64,000 bases of DNA from contig NZ_AP019846.1 in the NCBI RefSeq assembly GCF_007990635.1, forward strand, positions 496,001-560,000. The letters are read 5' to 3'. The stretch is from Leptotrichia hongkongensis. Its GTDB lineage: Bacteria > Fusobacteriota > Fusobacteriia > Fusobacteriales > Leptotrichiaceae. Below the pieces are notes generated by a model, which was not told the origin of the DNA, made no database searches, and saw only the letters and a program-made list of their open reading frames with translations. Of this stretch, positions 1 to 9,190 are shown piece by piece. Both the position numbers and the translations under genes were made by a program. How positions within the stretch are numbered: position 1 is the stretch's first letter; the number at the start of each line of letters is the position of its first letter.

Positions 1-438
1 GGAAAAACTCCAGATGAGTATAATGCTGAATATTATGAAGAAATTTACAAGGTAATTAATAATTTTAAAGATTATAGCATTTTAGGACATTTAGATTTAA
101 TTCAAAGATACAATAAACAATTTGAAGGTGAGGTTTATCCCTTTGAAAAAAATAAAGAAGTCATTACAAAAATATTGAAAAAAGTTATTGAAGACGGGAA
201 AGGGATAGAAGTAAATACTTCAAGTTTTGCTTATGGATTAGATGATTTGACACCATCAAGAGATATATTAAAATTATATTATGAACTTGGCGGAAAGATA
301 ATAACGGCTGGATCGGATGCTCATAAAGCGAAAGATGTTGGAAGACATATAAAAGAAATTTATAATGAATTAAAAGAAATTGGATTTAAAGAGATTTGTA
401 CTTATGAAAAAATGAAGCCTATTTTTCATAAACTATAA
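1..438 (+). CDS. Histidinol-phosphatase, PHP family (C-terminal part)
   Basis: The frame is open from base 1 to the TAA at 436, so the gene starts before the window. The visible 145 residues end a PHP-domain metallophosphatase: GHLDLI and GSDAHK are metal-ligand motifs of the histidinol-phosphatase (HisK/HisJ) type, which removes phosphate from histidinol phosphate in histidine synthesis. It lies just upstream of leuC, so it may be part of an amino-acid block. Other PHP-family phosphatases share these motifs, so the exact substrate is inferred. Confidence 0.75.
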   Translation, partial: GKTPDEYNAEYYEEIYKVINNFKDYSILGHLDLIQRYNKQFEGEVYPFEKNKEVITKILKKVIEDGKGIEVNTSSFAYGLDDLTPSRDILKLYYELGGKIITAGSDAHKAKDVGRHIKEIYNELKEIGFKEICTYEKMKPIFHKL

Positions 439-483
439 AATTAGGAATTAAAAATTTGGAGAGAAAAATTGGAGGATAAAAAA

Positions 484-1902
484 ATGTCAGAAATGAAAAA
501 TGAAATGAAAAAACCAAAAACTTTGTTTGATAAAGTTTGGGAGAAACACGTAATTACAGGAGAGCCTGGAGAAGCACAATTGCTTTATATAGATTTACAC
601 TTAATTCACGAGGTTACTTCGCCACAGGCGTTTTCAGGGTTGAGACTTGCTGGAAGAAAGGTTAGACGGCCTGACTTGACTTTTGGAACGATGGATCATA
701 ACACGCCTACAATAATGTCACAAAGACTGAATATTAGAGATAAGATTTCTAAGGCACAGCTTGATGCACTTGCTGCGAACTGTAAGGAATTTGGGATTGA
801 ACTTGTTGATATGTTTAATGAAAATAATGGAATTGTGCATATGGTGGGGCCTGAGCAGGGACTTACGCAACCTGGAAAAACTGTAGTTTGTGGAGATAGC
901 CATACTGCGACTCATGGGGCATTTGGAGCGATTGCATTTGGAATTGGGACAAGTGAAGTTGAGCATGTTCTGGCAACACAGACAATTTGGCAAAAGAAAC
1001 CTAAGACAATGGGAATTGAAATTACTGGAAAATTACAAAAGGGTGTATACGCAAAAGATATTATTTTACATATAATTAAGACTTATGGAATTGGACTTGG
1101 AAATGGATATGCCTTTGAATTTTTTGGAGATACGATAAGAGGGCTTTCGATGGAAGAAAGAATGACAATATGCAATATGGCGATTGAAGGTGGGGGAAAA
1201 TCAGGAATTATCGCACCTGATGAAACCACATTTAATTATGTGAAAGGAAGAAGATTTGCACCAAAAGGTGAGGAATTTGAGAAAAAAGTGGCTGAATGGA
1301 AGGAATTGTATACAGATTCTGTAGAAGCCTTTGACAAGCATATAAAAATAGATGTTACAAATCTTGAGCCACAAGTTACTTGGGGAACAAATCCTGAAAT
1401 GGGAATCAATGTTACTGAAAAATTTCCAGAAATCAAAGATCATAATGATGAAAAAGCATACGAATACATGGGCTTAAAACCAGGACAAACTCCATTTGAC
1501 ATACCTTTAAAGCACGTATTTATCGGATCTTGTACAAATGGAAGATTGAGCGACCTGGAAATTGTCGCAAAAATTGTAAAAGGAAAGAAGGTTGCGCCAA
1601 ATATTACGGCAGTTGTAGTTCCTGGCTCACAAGTTGTTAAAAAAGCGGCTGAAGAAAATGGAATTGCACAAATCTTGAAAGATGCCGGATTTGAATGGAG
1701 AGAAGCTGGATGTTCAACTTGTCTTGGGATGAATCCTGACTTGATACCAGCTGGAGAGCATTGTGCCTCAACTTCTAACAGAAATTTTGAAGGACGGCAA
1801 GGAAAAGGAGCAAGAACACATCTAGTAAGTCCAGCGATGGCTGCTGCTGCTGCAATTTATGGGAAATTTGTGGATGTAAGGGAATTGGATGAGGTAAAAT
1901 AA
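484..1902 (+). CDS. leuC: 3-isopropylmalate dehydratase large subunit
   Basis: This is the large subunit of isopropylmalate isomerase, which with LeuD interconverts 2- and 3-isopropylmalate in leucine synthesis. At 472 residues it has the usual family length. Aconitase-type 4Fe-4S ligands are visible in IGSCTNGR and GCSTCLGMN, and the N-terminal half has [12 protein letters not shown]. The ATG at 484 is preferred over the upstream in-frame TTG at 469 because GGAGG lies about 9 bases before it. A GST-like gene separates it from leuD, whereas in most bacteria leuC and leuD are adjacent. Leucine-responsive control is not evident in the short upstream gap. Confidence 0.97.
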   Translation: MSEMKNEMKKPKTLFDKVWEKHVITGEPGEAQLLYIDLHLIHEVTSPQAFSGLRLAGRKVRRPDLTFGTMDHNTPTIMSQRLNIRDKISKAQLDALAANCKEFGIELVDMFNENNGIVHMVGPEQGLTQPGKTVVCGDSHTATHGAFGAIAFGIGTSEVEHVLATQTIWQKKPKTMGIEITGKLQKGVYAKDIILHIIKTYGIGLGNGYAFEFFGDTIRGLSMEERMTICNMAIEGGGKSGIIAPDETTFNYVKGRRFAPKGEEFEKKVAEWKELYTDSVEAFDKHIKIDVTNLEPQVTWGTNPEMGINVTEKFPEIKDHNDEKAYEYMGLKPGQTPFDIPLKHVFIGSCTNGRLSDLEIVAKIVKGKKVAPNITAVVVPGSQVVKKAAEENGIAQILKDAGFEWREAGCSTCLGMNPDLIPAGEHCASTSNRNFEGRQGKGARTHLVSPAMAAAAAIYGKFVDVRELDEVK

Positions 1903-1965
1903 GAGAATAGATACTGGTTAATGATAATTAATAAGAATAAAAAAATTGAAAGAGAGAAAAATACT

Positions 1966-2595
1966 ATGAAAAAGATAACTTTTTATACAAATCCACGTTC
2001 GAGAGGAGCGATTGTAAGATGGATGCTAGAAGAATGCGGAGCAGAGTATGATGTAGTGCCTGTTCATTTTGGTAAAGAAATGAAATCAGAAAAATATCTT
2101 TCGGTAAATCCAATGGGGAAATCTCCAGCATTGGAGGTAGACGGAAAAGTAATTACAGAAACAGCAGCAATATTAATATTTTTAGCAGATATGTATCCTG
2201 AAAAAAACTTGATACCACTAGTTAATTCTTTGGAAAGAGGAGAATTTTATCGTTGGATGTTTTTTCTAGTTCAATTAGAATATGCTTTTATTGACAAATT
2301 TTTTGATGTTCCATCAAGTGAAGAGAGAAGAAGAAGTGTAGGCTATGGAGATTACGATACAGCATTAAATACCTTAACTGAATTTTTAAAAGGCAAAAAA
2401 TATGTAATAGGAAATAATTTTACTGTGTTAGATTTGTATTTTACAGCAACATTAAGATGGGCAATATTTGTAGGGGGAATGCTTCCAAACGAAGGTATAC
2501 TTGTGGATTATATGAATCAACATTTAACAAGAGAAGCAAATGTAAAAGGAAAGGAACTAGATCAAAAATTAGCCGAATCAATGGGGATAGTGTAG
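1966..2595 (+). CDS. Glutathione S-transferase family protein
   Basis: This 209-residue protein has the thioredoxin-like N-terminal half of the GST fold (KITFYTNPRSRGAIVRWML, then NPMGKSPALEVDG with the cis-Pro region and TETAAILIFLAD with the usual Glu-Thr/Ser contact). An all-helical C-terminal half follows. It begins at the second ATG (1966), which is preceded by AAAGAGAG; the ATG at 1921 has no good ribosome site. It sits between leuC and leuD in the same direction. The substrate cannot be told, and glutathione itself may not be made by this organism. The placement inside the leu genes looks like a lineage-specific insertion. Confidence 0.8.
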   Translation: MKKITFYTNPRSRGAIVRWMLEECGAEYDVVPVHFGKEMKSEKYLSVNPMGKSPALEVDGKVITETAAILIFLADMYPEKNLIPLVNSLERGEFYRWMFFLVQLEYAFIDKFFDVPSSEERRRSVGYGDYDTALNTLTEFLKGKKYVIGNNFTVLDLYFTATLRWAIFVGGMLPNEGILVDYMNQHLTREANVKGKELDQKLAESMGIV

Positions 2596-2693
2596 AAATT
2601 TAATCAAAAAAGGGATAAAAGATAAATTGAAAAACTCTTTTAAAAAGTAGTTAAAAATAAGATTTTTATATATAAAAAATGAAGGAGAGAAAA

Positions 2694-3269
2694 ATGAAAC
2701 CATTTACAAAATATGAAGGAACAATCGTTCCAATAATGAATGACAACATAGATACGGATCAATTAATTCCAAAACAATATTTAAAAAGTATCGAAAAAAC
2801 AGGATTTGGGCAATATGTGTTTGATGAATGGAGATACAATGAGGACAGAACAGATAATATGGATTTTAATTTAAACAAGCCTGAATATAAGACAGGGACA
2901 ATTTTGATTACAGGAGATAACTTTGGGTGCGGTTCGAGCAGGGAACATGCGGCTTGGGCATTGCAGGATTATGGATTTCATGTAATTGTTGCAGGAGGGT
3001 ATTCAGGAATATTCTACATGAACTGGCTAAATAACGGACATTTGCCAATAACTTTGCCAGAAGCTGATAGACTGGAACTGGCTAAACTTCCTGGGGATGC
3101 TAAAGTGGTAGTTGATTTGGAAAATAACAAACTGACTGCAAATGGGAAAGATTATTTCTTTGAGCTGGAGGAAAGCTGGAAACAGAGATTACTAAAAGGG
3201 CTTGATTCGATTGGATTGACATTGGAACATGAGGATGAGATTAGGAAGTATGAGGAGAATCATAGATAA
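2694..3269 (+). CDS. leuD: 3-isopropylmalate dehydratase small subunit
   Basis: LeuD is the swivel-domain partner of LeuC. At 191 residues it has family length. NDNIDTDQLIPKQYL near the start and GDNFGCGSSREHAAWAL at about residues 75-90 are the standard LeuD motifs. The start at 2694 follows GGAGAG at 2683-2688. About 100 bases of AT-rich sequence separate it from the GST-like gene, so it is probably transcribed with leuC. leuA is not in the window and leuB lies 4 kb downstream. Confidence 0.97.
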   Translation: MKPFTKYEGTIVPIMNDNIDTDQLIPKQYLKSIEKTGFGQYVFDEWRYNEDRTDNMDFNLNKPEYKTGTILITGDNFGCGSSREHAAWALQDYGFHVIVAGGYSGIFYMNWLNNGHLPITLPEADRLELAKLPGDAKVVVDLENNKLTANGKDYFFELEESWKQRLLKGLDSIGLTLEHEDEIRKYEENHR

Positions 3270-3310
3270 TCTGAATAACTTAATTTGTGAAAAGAAAGAT
3301 TTAAAAAATA

Positions 3311-3420
3311 GTTAGAAAAATCAAAAGAACAATTAAAAGCGGAAGAATATTTCAAGTAATATGGGATAGGGTATGATAAAAATTTTATTTATGGTATTAA
3401 TTAAAAAAGAAAGAAATTTA
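3311..3420 (+). pseudogene. Decayed partial copy of the start of the gene at 4090
   Basis: This stretch aligns almost base for base with the first 110 bases of the intact gene at 4090-4560: both encode EKSKEQLK, EEYF and DKNFIYGI in the same order. Here the start codon is lost and in-frame TAA stops follow EYFK and YGI. Similarity ends near 3420, just before the next gene. It is a degenerate tandem duplication, with the small membrane-protein gene at 3470 between the two copies. Confidence 0.8.
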
Positions 3421-3469
3421 AATTTGTAACTTAAATTTTTTGTATTTGGTGAAGGGAGAATATTGATTT

Positions 3470-3844
3470 ATGTTTTCAATATTAGGTGCAGTATTATTTG
3501 GAGTTATAGCAATTATGACAGTTCTTGTTGCCTGCGGTTTACCTCTGGGCGAATTTACAATGGGCGGACAACATAAAATTTTACCTAAGAGATTTAGAGT
3601 TATGGCAGCCATTTCAGTGGGTATCCAAATTTTTGCAATGATAATTATTTTGCAAGCTGGAGGTTTTATTTCCTTATGGCTGTCTTTTAAGGTTACTAAA
3701 TATATTTGTTTTTTCTTTGCTGTCTACCTATCTCTGAATACTATTATGAACATGATTTCAAAAAGCAGGAAAGAAAAATATGTTATGACTCCGCTTTCAC
3801 TTATAGCTGGAATATGTTTTTGGATAACGGCATTTCAGATGTAG
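3470..3844 (+). CDS. Small integral membrane protein, unknown function
   Basis: This 124-residue protein is mostly hydrophobic, with about four membrane segments (residues 2-24, 45-63, 72-92 and 103-122) and a short basic loop (KSRKEK). A purine-rich GAAGGGAGA lies upstream of the ATG. I do not recognise a named family. It lies between the decayed and intact copies of a duplicated gene, so it may have arrived or been duplicated with that segment. The 250 bases after it hold no gene. Confidence 0.6.
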   Translation: MFSILGAVLFGVIAIMTVLVACGLPLGEFTMGGQHKILPKRFRVMAAISVGIQIFAMIIILQAGGFISLWLSFKVTKYICFFFAVYLSLNTIMNMISKSRKEKYVMTPLSLIAGICFWITAFQM

Positions 3845-4089
3845 TATGTAAAATGAGGATAATCTATAGTGCATCAAATTGGAAATTTAAAGTAAAAATA
3901 CGTATAAAAAAATTGATTTTTAGTATTGATTATTTATAAGCTTATGTATTTTTAAAGAATAATTTAGTATTATATGGGCTAATTTCTTTGATTCTTTGTG
4001 AAAAATTGACAAAAAGGTTAACGATATTATTGAGAAGGAAGTTGTTTGTTGAAATAATAGAATAAAAATTAGAAAGGAAAATTTAAAAG

Positions 4090-4560
4090 ATGGCAGAAAA
4101 ATCAAAAGAACAGTTGAAAGTAGAAGAATATTTCAAGCAAAATGGGATAGAGCATGATAAAAATTTTATTTATGGTATTAAAAGAGAACGAAATTTGAAT
4201 TCATTTTTGATGATGGGACTTATTGGATTGATTATGAAAGCAGGGATGAAGCCGTGTTATATACTTTTTAAGGAGAATGAAATATTGTTTTTCGAAATTG
4301 GGATACTTGGTGGAATTAAAGGGCTTTTAACAAGAATAGATGTTGATGATATAGAAAAAATTGATTTAAAAAAAGGAATCTTAAACTATAAATTAACAAT
4401 ATCAGTAAGAGCTGGGGACAAAATAAAAAAAGAAATAATAAATTTTGCCCAAATTAATGGAAAGGCATGGTGGATGCAGAATAGAAATAATCTGATTGAA
4501 AGTGGGTACTTTGAAAAATTGGCTGAAAGAGTGGGCAAAAGAAGAATGTTGGAACAATAA
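4090..4560 (+). CDS. Hypothetical protein, PH-like or membrane-associated
   Basis: The 156-residue product starts with a charged helix (EKSKEQLKVEEYFKQNG), then a short hydrophobic segment (FLMMGLIGLIMKAGM) and a beta-rich C-terminal half with DVDDIEKIDLKKG, a pattern seen in small bacterial PH-like proteins. That family assignment is only a guess. AGAAAGGAAAA precedes the ATG. A decayed copy of its 5' end lies 780 bases upstream. The stop is 22 bases before the next gene, a lipoprotein esterase, so the two may be cotranscribed. Confidence 0.6.
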   Translation: MAEKSKEQLKVEEYFKQNGIEHDKNFIYGIKRERNLNSFLMMGLIGLIMKAGMKPCYILFKENEILFFEIGILGGIKGLLTRIDVDDIEKIDLKKGILNYKLTISVRAGDKIKKEIINFAQINGKAWWMQNRNNLIESGYFEKLAERVGKRRMLEQ

Positions 4561-4582
4561 ATAAAAAAAGAAAGGTAACTTT

Positions 4583-5641
4583 ATGAAAAAAATATTACTT
4601 TTATTGCTAATTTTAACAACTTTTGTAGTATCTTGCGGGAACGGAGGCAAAAATTCAAATGCAAATACAGAAGTTCAAAAGAGTGAGAAAAATAGTAAAC
4701 AAATTGACAATAGTTTTGATTTTGAAATATATGGAGAAACATTGGAAGAGGCTCATAAAAATTTTAAGACAAAGATTGTCGATGGGCAAAAAACGGAATT
4801 TGTGCCAGATGGAAAACCAGATATTCCGCCTAAAAACAGTAAGTTTTCATTGGTAAATTATCCATCAAAATTAGGAGAAATGCCAATGTATATTACAGCA
4901 AAAGAAAATAACGGGAAAAAATATCCAGCGATCATATATTTAAATGGTGGATTTGGTGGAATTGGAGATAGTGAGTTTGGCTGGGATGAAGAATCGCCTA
5001 AAAATAATTATCAAGGGGCAGGTGCATTTAAAAGAGATGATTTTGTGCTTGCAATACCAAGTGCTAGAGGAGAAAATGAAAATCCTGGAAAATATGAAAT
5101 GTTTTATGGGGAAATTGAAGACTTGGAAGAAGCTAGAAAATATGTGGCATCACTGCCTTATGTTGATTCAAATAGAATTTATCTCGTTGGACACAGTACA
5201 GGTGGGACAAAGGCATTGCTTCTAAGCGAATATTCAAAAGGTTTTCGAGCAGTTTTTGCAATAGGTGCCTTGCCAGATTTCTTTTGGGCAACAGAAAAAC
5301 CTGATGAATATGGTGGAGTTCCATTTGATTTAACAAACCCTAGAGAAATAGCAGTAAGATCATCACTTCGATACGTCCGTTCAATAACAGCACCAACTTT
5401 TCACTTTGAAGGGCAGGAAGAAAGAAGAGATATTCTATTTGAGCCTATGCAAAAAGCCGCAGATAAATACAAAATACCATTCAAGAAATACCGAATTGCA
5501 GGTGGAGATCATTTTAATATCATTTATCCATTAACAACAATGATTGCACAGAAAATCTTGGCTGATACAGGGACAAAAACGAATATTCAGTTTAGTGATG
5601 GGGATTTGGATGTGATTTCAAAAGGGATTGTGAGAGAATAA
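4583..5641 (+). CDS. Lipoprotein alpha/beta hydrolase (esterase/peptidase-like)
   Basis: The protein has a type II signal peptide with lipobox VVSC (Cys18), so it should be lipid-anchored outside the inner membrane. The rest is an alpha/beta hydrolase: the oxyanion loop NGGFGG is at 121-126, the nucleophile elbow GHSTGG has Ser205, and a likely catalytic His lies in GGDHFN near residue 310. This resembles dienelactone-hydrolase or prolyl-oligopeptidase-like enzymes; the substrate is unknown. Its 352 residues fit one such domain plus a linker. It is followed 20 bases later by another exported-protein gene, suggesting a small envelope operon within the leu region. Confidence 0.8.
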   Translation: MKKILLLLLILTTFVVSCGNGGKNSNANTEVQKSEKNSKQIDNSFDFEIYGETLEEAHKNFKTKIVDGQKTEFVPDGKPDIPPKNSKFSLVNYPSKLGEMPMYITAKENNGKKYPAIIYLNGGFGGIGDSEFGWDEESPKNNYQGAGAFKRDDFVLAIPSARGENENPGKYEMFYGEIEDLEEARKYVASLPYVDSNRIYLVGHSTGGTKALLLSEYSKGFRAVFAIGALPDFFWATEKPDEYGGVPFDLTNPREIAVRSSLRYVRSITAPTFHFEGQEERRDILFEPMQKAADKYKIPFKKYRIAGGDHFNIIYPLTTMIAQKILADTGTKTNIQFSDGDLDVISKGIVRE

Positions 5642-5661
5642 AAAATAAGTAGGAGATAAAA

Positions 5662-6282
5662 ATGAAAAATCAATTTTTTAAAATAGTGTTATTAGCTGTT
5701 TTATCTTTCGGAATTATAAGTTTTTCTGCAAAAAATAAAATGATGACTGCAAAAGAATATACAGAGTATCAAAGAAAAAAAGCTGGAAAAGTAACTGCAA
5801 TAATTGAAGATGGTTTTTTAAAAGAATTAGAAAGAAAAAGTGAAATAATTAATGGAAGTTTTAATTATAAGCAGATAAAAGGCGATAGAGGCATCTTAAC
5901 TAAAATTTATGAAAATCAAGAGAAGAAAGTTGCAGAAGCTAAGGTAGAAATAGAAGATAATAATGGATTTAAAATAAATCCTTCAAGTGTTGAAGGAATT
6001 CCTTTTGAAGATAAATATATTAAATTTATAGAGATAGGAGTATCTAAGTGGTATGATAAATTTGGAAATTTAAAAACTGAACGAACTCATAGTGAAGATG
6101 GTGTATTAATGAATATAAATTTTTATGATGAAGCGGGAAAATTAGTAAAAAATTATAGAAGAGAAGGTGACAAAGGAATTGTTGAAGAATACAGCCCTGT
6201 TAAAAAAACTTATGAAGCAATATTATTAGAAGATAGTGCAGAATCAAAATTAACAACTCTTACTTGCTGTTTTCTTGATTAA
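5662..6282 (+). CDS. Exported protein with MORN-like C-terminal segment
   Basis: The N-terminus KIVLLAVLSFGIISFSA is a Sec signal peptide. The C-terminal half contains WYDKFGNLKTERT and FYDEAGKLVKNYRR, resembling MORN_2-type repeats (aromatic-Asp, Gly-Asn/Lys-Leu) as in the next complete gene. At 206 residues it may be a diverged relative of that protein. It is closely linked to the lipoprotein esterase upstream. The function is unknown. Confidence 0.6.
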   Translation: MKNQFFKIVLLAVLSFGIISFSAKNKMMTAKEYTEYQRKKAGKVTAIIEDGFLKELERKSEIINGSFNYKQIKGDRGILTKIYENQEKKVAEAKVEIEDNNGFKINPSSVEGIPFEDKYIKFIEIGVSKWYDKFGNLKTERTHSEDGVLMNINFYDEAGKLVKNYRREGDKGIVEEYSPVKKTYEAILLEDSAESKLTTLTCCFLD

Positions 6283-6291
6283 TTTTTATAA

Positions 6292-6429
6292 AAACGGATT
6301 TTAAATAAAGAAATTCTTGAGGCAATACAGGAAACTGAAGATGCTTCGGTTAAGAAAATTTAAAGAAAAGGGCATCATATTACAGAGGAATTACTTTAGG
6401 ATTTGGAATTTAAAATTGGGAGTAATTGA
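6292..6429 (+). pseudogene. Degenerate antitoxin-like remnant
   Basis: Reading from 6292 gives RILNKEILEAIQETEDASV, then KKI-stop-RKGHHITEELL-stop-DLEFKIGSN-stop. With two stops ignored, this resembles the C-terminal half of RelB/DinJ-type antitoxins (N-E-T-L-E-A-I-x-E, then ELLEDLE). No start codon, ribosome site or toxin partner is seen. The relationship is by eye only; it could instead be the remnant of another small helical protein. Confidence 0.35.
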
Positions 6430-6458
6430 GTAATTTAATAATTAGATGGAGGAATTAA

Positions 6459-7247
6459 ATGTTAAAAAAACTTATATTTTTAATAATGTTGTTGAGTATG
6501 CAACTAGTTTTTGCAGATATAAAGGATATTAAAGAATTAGGAAAAGCAATGGACGATTTGTCATTTGAGAAATCGGCAGTAAGCGGTTCTAAAACAGCAT
6601 ATAAAGTAGGAATAGCAAAATATACATTTAATAGACCATATAAAAGTGGTGAAAAGCAATTAGAAGTACATTATTTGAATGGAAAAAGAGAAGGTGAAGC
6701 AAAATTTTATTATCAAAATGGAAATTTGATAGGAAAAGGTAATTATAAGAATGATAAAAAAGATGGACTTTGGGAATTTTTTGCTAGTGATGGTGGAAAA
6801 ATTGTAGAAGTAAATTACAAAAATGGTCTTTTTGATGGGATTGTTACGGAATATTTTGAAAATGGGCAAATAAATACAGTTTCAAATTATGTTCAAGGGA
6901 AAAAAGAGGGTGAAGAGAAACAGTATTATATGTCTGGAAAATTGCAATCAACTGGAACTTATATAAATGATAAAGAAGAAGGAAAGGTTGTGATTTATTA
7001 TCCTAGTGGAAAAATTTATATGACAAGTAATTTTTTGAATGATAAGCATAATGGCGAAATTAATTATTTTTATGAAAATGAGAAACCTCTTTTAAAAGGA
7101 ACTTTTAGAAATTCAGAAGCTACTGGACTTTGGGAATTTTATGATGAAAAAGGTAATTTAAAGTATAAAGGCGAGTACAATGAAATCAAACCTAAATTTA
7201 TGCCAGAGTTTGAAAAAAATAGACAAAAAATATTAAAGAAAAACTAG
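6459..7247 (+). CDS. Exported MORN-repeat protein (YwqK-like)
   Basis: After a signal peptide (LIFLIMLLSMQLVFA), the 262-residue protein contains about seven repeats of roughly 23 residues with the pattern Y-x-N-G-x-L-x-x-x-x-x-Y-x-x-x-x-x-x-G: YYQNGNLIGKGNYKNDKKDG, YFENGQINTVSNY and YYPSGKIYMTSNF, for example. This is the MORN_2 repeat of YwqK-type proteins, often annotated as antitoxins without proof. It is probably periplasmic or surface exposed and may bind a partner through its beta-sheet ladder. AGATGGAGGAATTAA provides the ribosome site. Confidence 0.8.
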   Translation: MLKKLIFLIMLLSMQLVFADIKDIKELGKAMDDLSFEKSAVSGSKTAYKVGIAKYTFNRPYKSGEKQLEVHYLNGKREGEAKFYYQNGNLIGKGNYKNDKKDGLWEFFASDGGKIVEVNYKNGLFDGIVTEYFENGQINTVSNYVQGKKEGEEKQYYMSGKLQSTGTYINDKEEGKVVIYYPSGKIYMTSNFLNDKHNGEINYFYENEKPLLKGTFRNSEATGLWEFYDEKGNLKYKGEYNEIKPKFMPEFEKNRQKILKKN

Positions 7248-7274
7248 AAAAATTTTAAGAAAGGAAGTGCGAAA

Positions 7275-8333
7275 ATGAACTACAAAATTGCAGTATTAAA
7301 TGGAGATGGAATTGGGCCGGAAATAGTGGCTGAGGCGATAAAGGTTTTGGACAAGGTTGGAGAGAAGTTTGGACATCAATTTGAGTATGTTCGGGGATAT
7401 CTTGGAGGGGAGTCTGTGGATAAGTATGGAGTTCCTTTGTCAAGTGAAACTGTGGAAGTTTGTAAAAATAGTGATGCTATTTTGCTTGGGGCTATTGGTG
7501 GGCCTAAATGGGATAATATTGAGCCTGAAAAACGTCCAGAGAGAGGGCTTCTTGCGATTAGGAAGGAACTTGGAGTTTATACGAATTTGCGACCTGCAAT
7601 TTTGTTTAAATCGTTAAAAAGTGCGAGTCCTTTGAAGGAAGAAATAATTGGAGATAGACTTGATGTGATGATAGTAAGGGAGCTTACTGGAGGGCTTTAT
7701 TTTGGGCATAGGGAATATTCTGATGAAAAGGCGTTTGATACACTTCCTTACACAAGACCTGAGATTGAGAGAATTGCGAAAAAAGCGTTTGAAATTGCAA
7801 AACTTAGAAATAAAAAACTTACGAGCGTAGATAAACACAATGTTTTAGATACTTCAAAATTGTGGAGAAAAGTTGTGGAAGAAATTTCAAAAGATTATCC
7901 TGAAGTGGAAGTTTCGCATATGTATGTGGATAATGCCGCAATGCAGCTGATTGCCAATCCTAGACAATTTGATGTGATTTTGACTGAAAATATGTTTGGA
8001 GATATTTTGTCAGATGAGGCTTCAATGCTTACAGGATCGCTTGGAATGCTGCCATCAGCGAGTCTTGGAGATGGAAAAGTTGGACTTTATGAACCAAGTC
8101 ACGGTTCAGCACCTGATATTGCTGGAAAAAATATTGCAAACCCAATAGCAACAATACTTTCGGCAGTAATGATGTTAAGATATTCATTTAATCTTCAAAA
8201 AGAGTCTGATGCGATAGAAAAAGCTGTGGAAGAAGTGCTGGAAGCAGGATTTAGAACAGCTGATATTTATACAGATGGTATGAAGAAAGTTGGAACTGAT
8301 GAAATGGGAACTGAAATTGCTAATAGAATTTAG
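7275..8333 (+). CDS. leuB: 3-isopropylmalate dehydrogenase
   Basis: LeuB oxidises and decarboxylates 3-isopropylmalate to 2-oxoisocaproate with NAD. At 352 residues it has normal length. Recognisable segments are NGDGIGPEI at the N-terminus, [33 protein letters not shown] and the cofactor-site [25 protein letters not shown] precedes the ATG. It is 28 bases after the MORN-repeat gene, so it may now depend on transcription through the inserted envelope genes rather than on leuCD directly. Confidence 0.98.
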   Translation: MNYKIAVLNGDGIGPEIVAEAIKVLDKVGEKFGHQFEYVRGYLGGESVDKYGVPLSSETVEVCKNSDAILLGAIGGPKWDNIEPEKRPERGLLAIRKELGVYTNLRPAILFKSLKSASPLKEEIIGDRLDVMIVRELTGGLYFGHREYSDEKAFDTLPYTRPEIERIAKKAFEIAKLRNKKLTSVDKHNVLDTSKLWRKVVEEISKDYPEVEVSHMYVDNAAMQLIANPRQFDVILTENMFGDILSDEASMLTGSLGMLPSASLGDGKVGLYEPSHGSAPDIAGKNIANPIATILSAVMMLRYSFNLQKESDAIEKAVEEVLEAGFRTADIYTDGMKKVGTDEMGTEIANRI

Positions 8334-8367
8334 GATTTAAAAATTTTGGAAAAAGAAGGATATTTTT

Positions 8368-9153
8368 ATGGAAGAAATATTACACTATGAAAATGTAACT
8401 TTTAAGCGTAATGGCAGAGAAATACTGAAAGGAATTGATTGGCATATAAATAAAGGTGAAAATTGGGTACTTCTGGGGCTTAATGGTTCTGGAAAGTCAA
8501 CTCTTCTTGGAATGATACCAGCCTATATTTTCCCAAGTTCTGGAGAAGTGCGAGTTTTTGGGCATAAATTTGGTAATTATTCTTGGAAAAAAATAAAGAA
8601 TCGAGTTGGTTTTGTAAGTTCGACATTAAATAATTTTTCAAGTACATTAAATGGTGAAAAACTGGAAGATGTTGTAATTTCTGGAAAGTTTAGTTCTATT
8701 GGAATTTATGATGAAGTTACAGATAAGGATAGGGAAAAGGCGGATAAGATTATTGAGGATTTTAAGATTTCGTATATAAAAAATAATCATTTTGGAACTT
8801 TGTCGCAAGGGGAGCAACGACGGACATTGCTTGCAAGAGCGTTTATGAATGAGCCTGATTTGCTTATATTGGACGAGCCTTGTTCAGGGCTTGATGTAAC
8901 TTCGAGAGAATATTTTTTGAAAGTGCTTGAAGAAAATTCCAAAAATAATAATGCAATACCGTTTATTTATGTAACTCATCAGATTGAGGAAATTGTGCCA
9001 TCAGTAACTCACGTGGCACTTCTTCACGATGGAAAGATTTTAGCAAAAGGGCTTAAAAAGGATATTTTGACAGATAAATTACTTTCTCAGATGTTCGGAT
9101 TGGATGTGAAGATTGTTTGGGAAAATGAAAGACCTTGGCTGATTGTGAGATAA
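8368..9153 (+). CDS. ABC transporter ATP-binding protein, no permease nearby
   Basis: A single 261-residue ABC ATPase domain: Walker A GLNGSGKST, signature LSQGEQRRTLLARAF, Walker B LLILDEP and the switch His in YVTHQ. The order and length resemble ModF/YlmA-type ATPases. It follows leuB by 34 bases. The next gene, a DMT-type carrier, is not an ABC permease, so this is either a soluble ABC protein or serves a permease elsewhere. Confidence 0.85.
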   Translation: MEEILHYENVTFKRNGREILKGIDWHINKGENWVLLGLNGSGKSTLLGMIPAYIFPSSGEVRVFGHKFGNYSWKKIKNRVGFVSSTLNNFSSTLNGEKLEDVVISGKFSSIGIYDEVTDKDREKADKIIEDFKISYIKNNHFGTLSQGEQRRTLLARAFMNEPDLLILDEPCSGLDVTSREYFLKVLEENSKNNNAIPFIYVTHQIEEIVPSVTHVALLHDGKILAKGLKKDILTDKLLSQMFGLDVKIVWENERPWLIVR

Positions 9154-9190
9154 ATTTAGGATTTACCTAAAAGGAGATGATTTATTAAAC

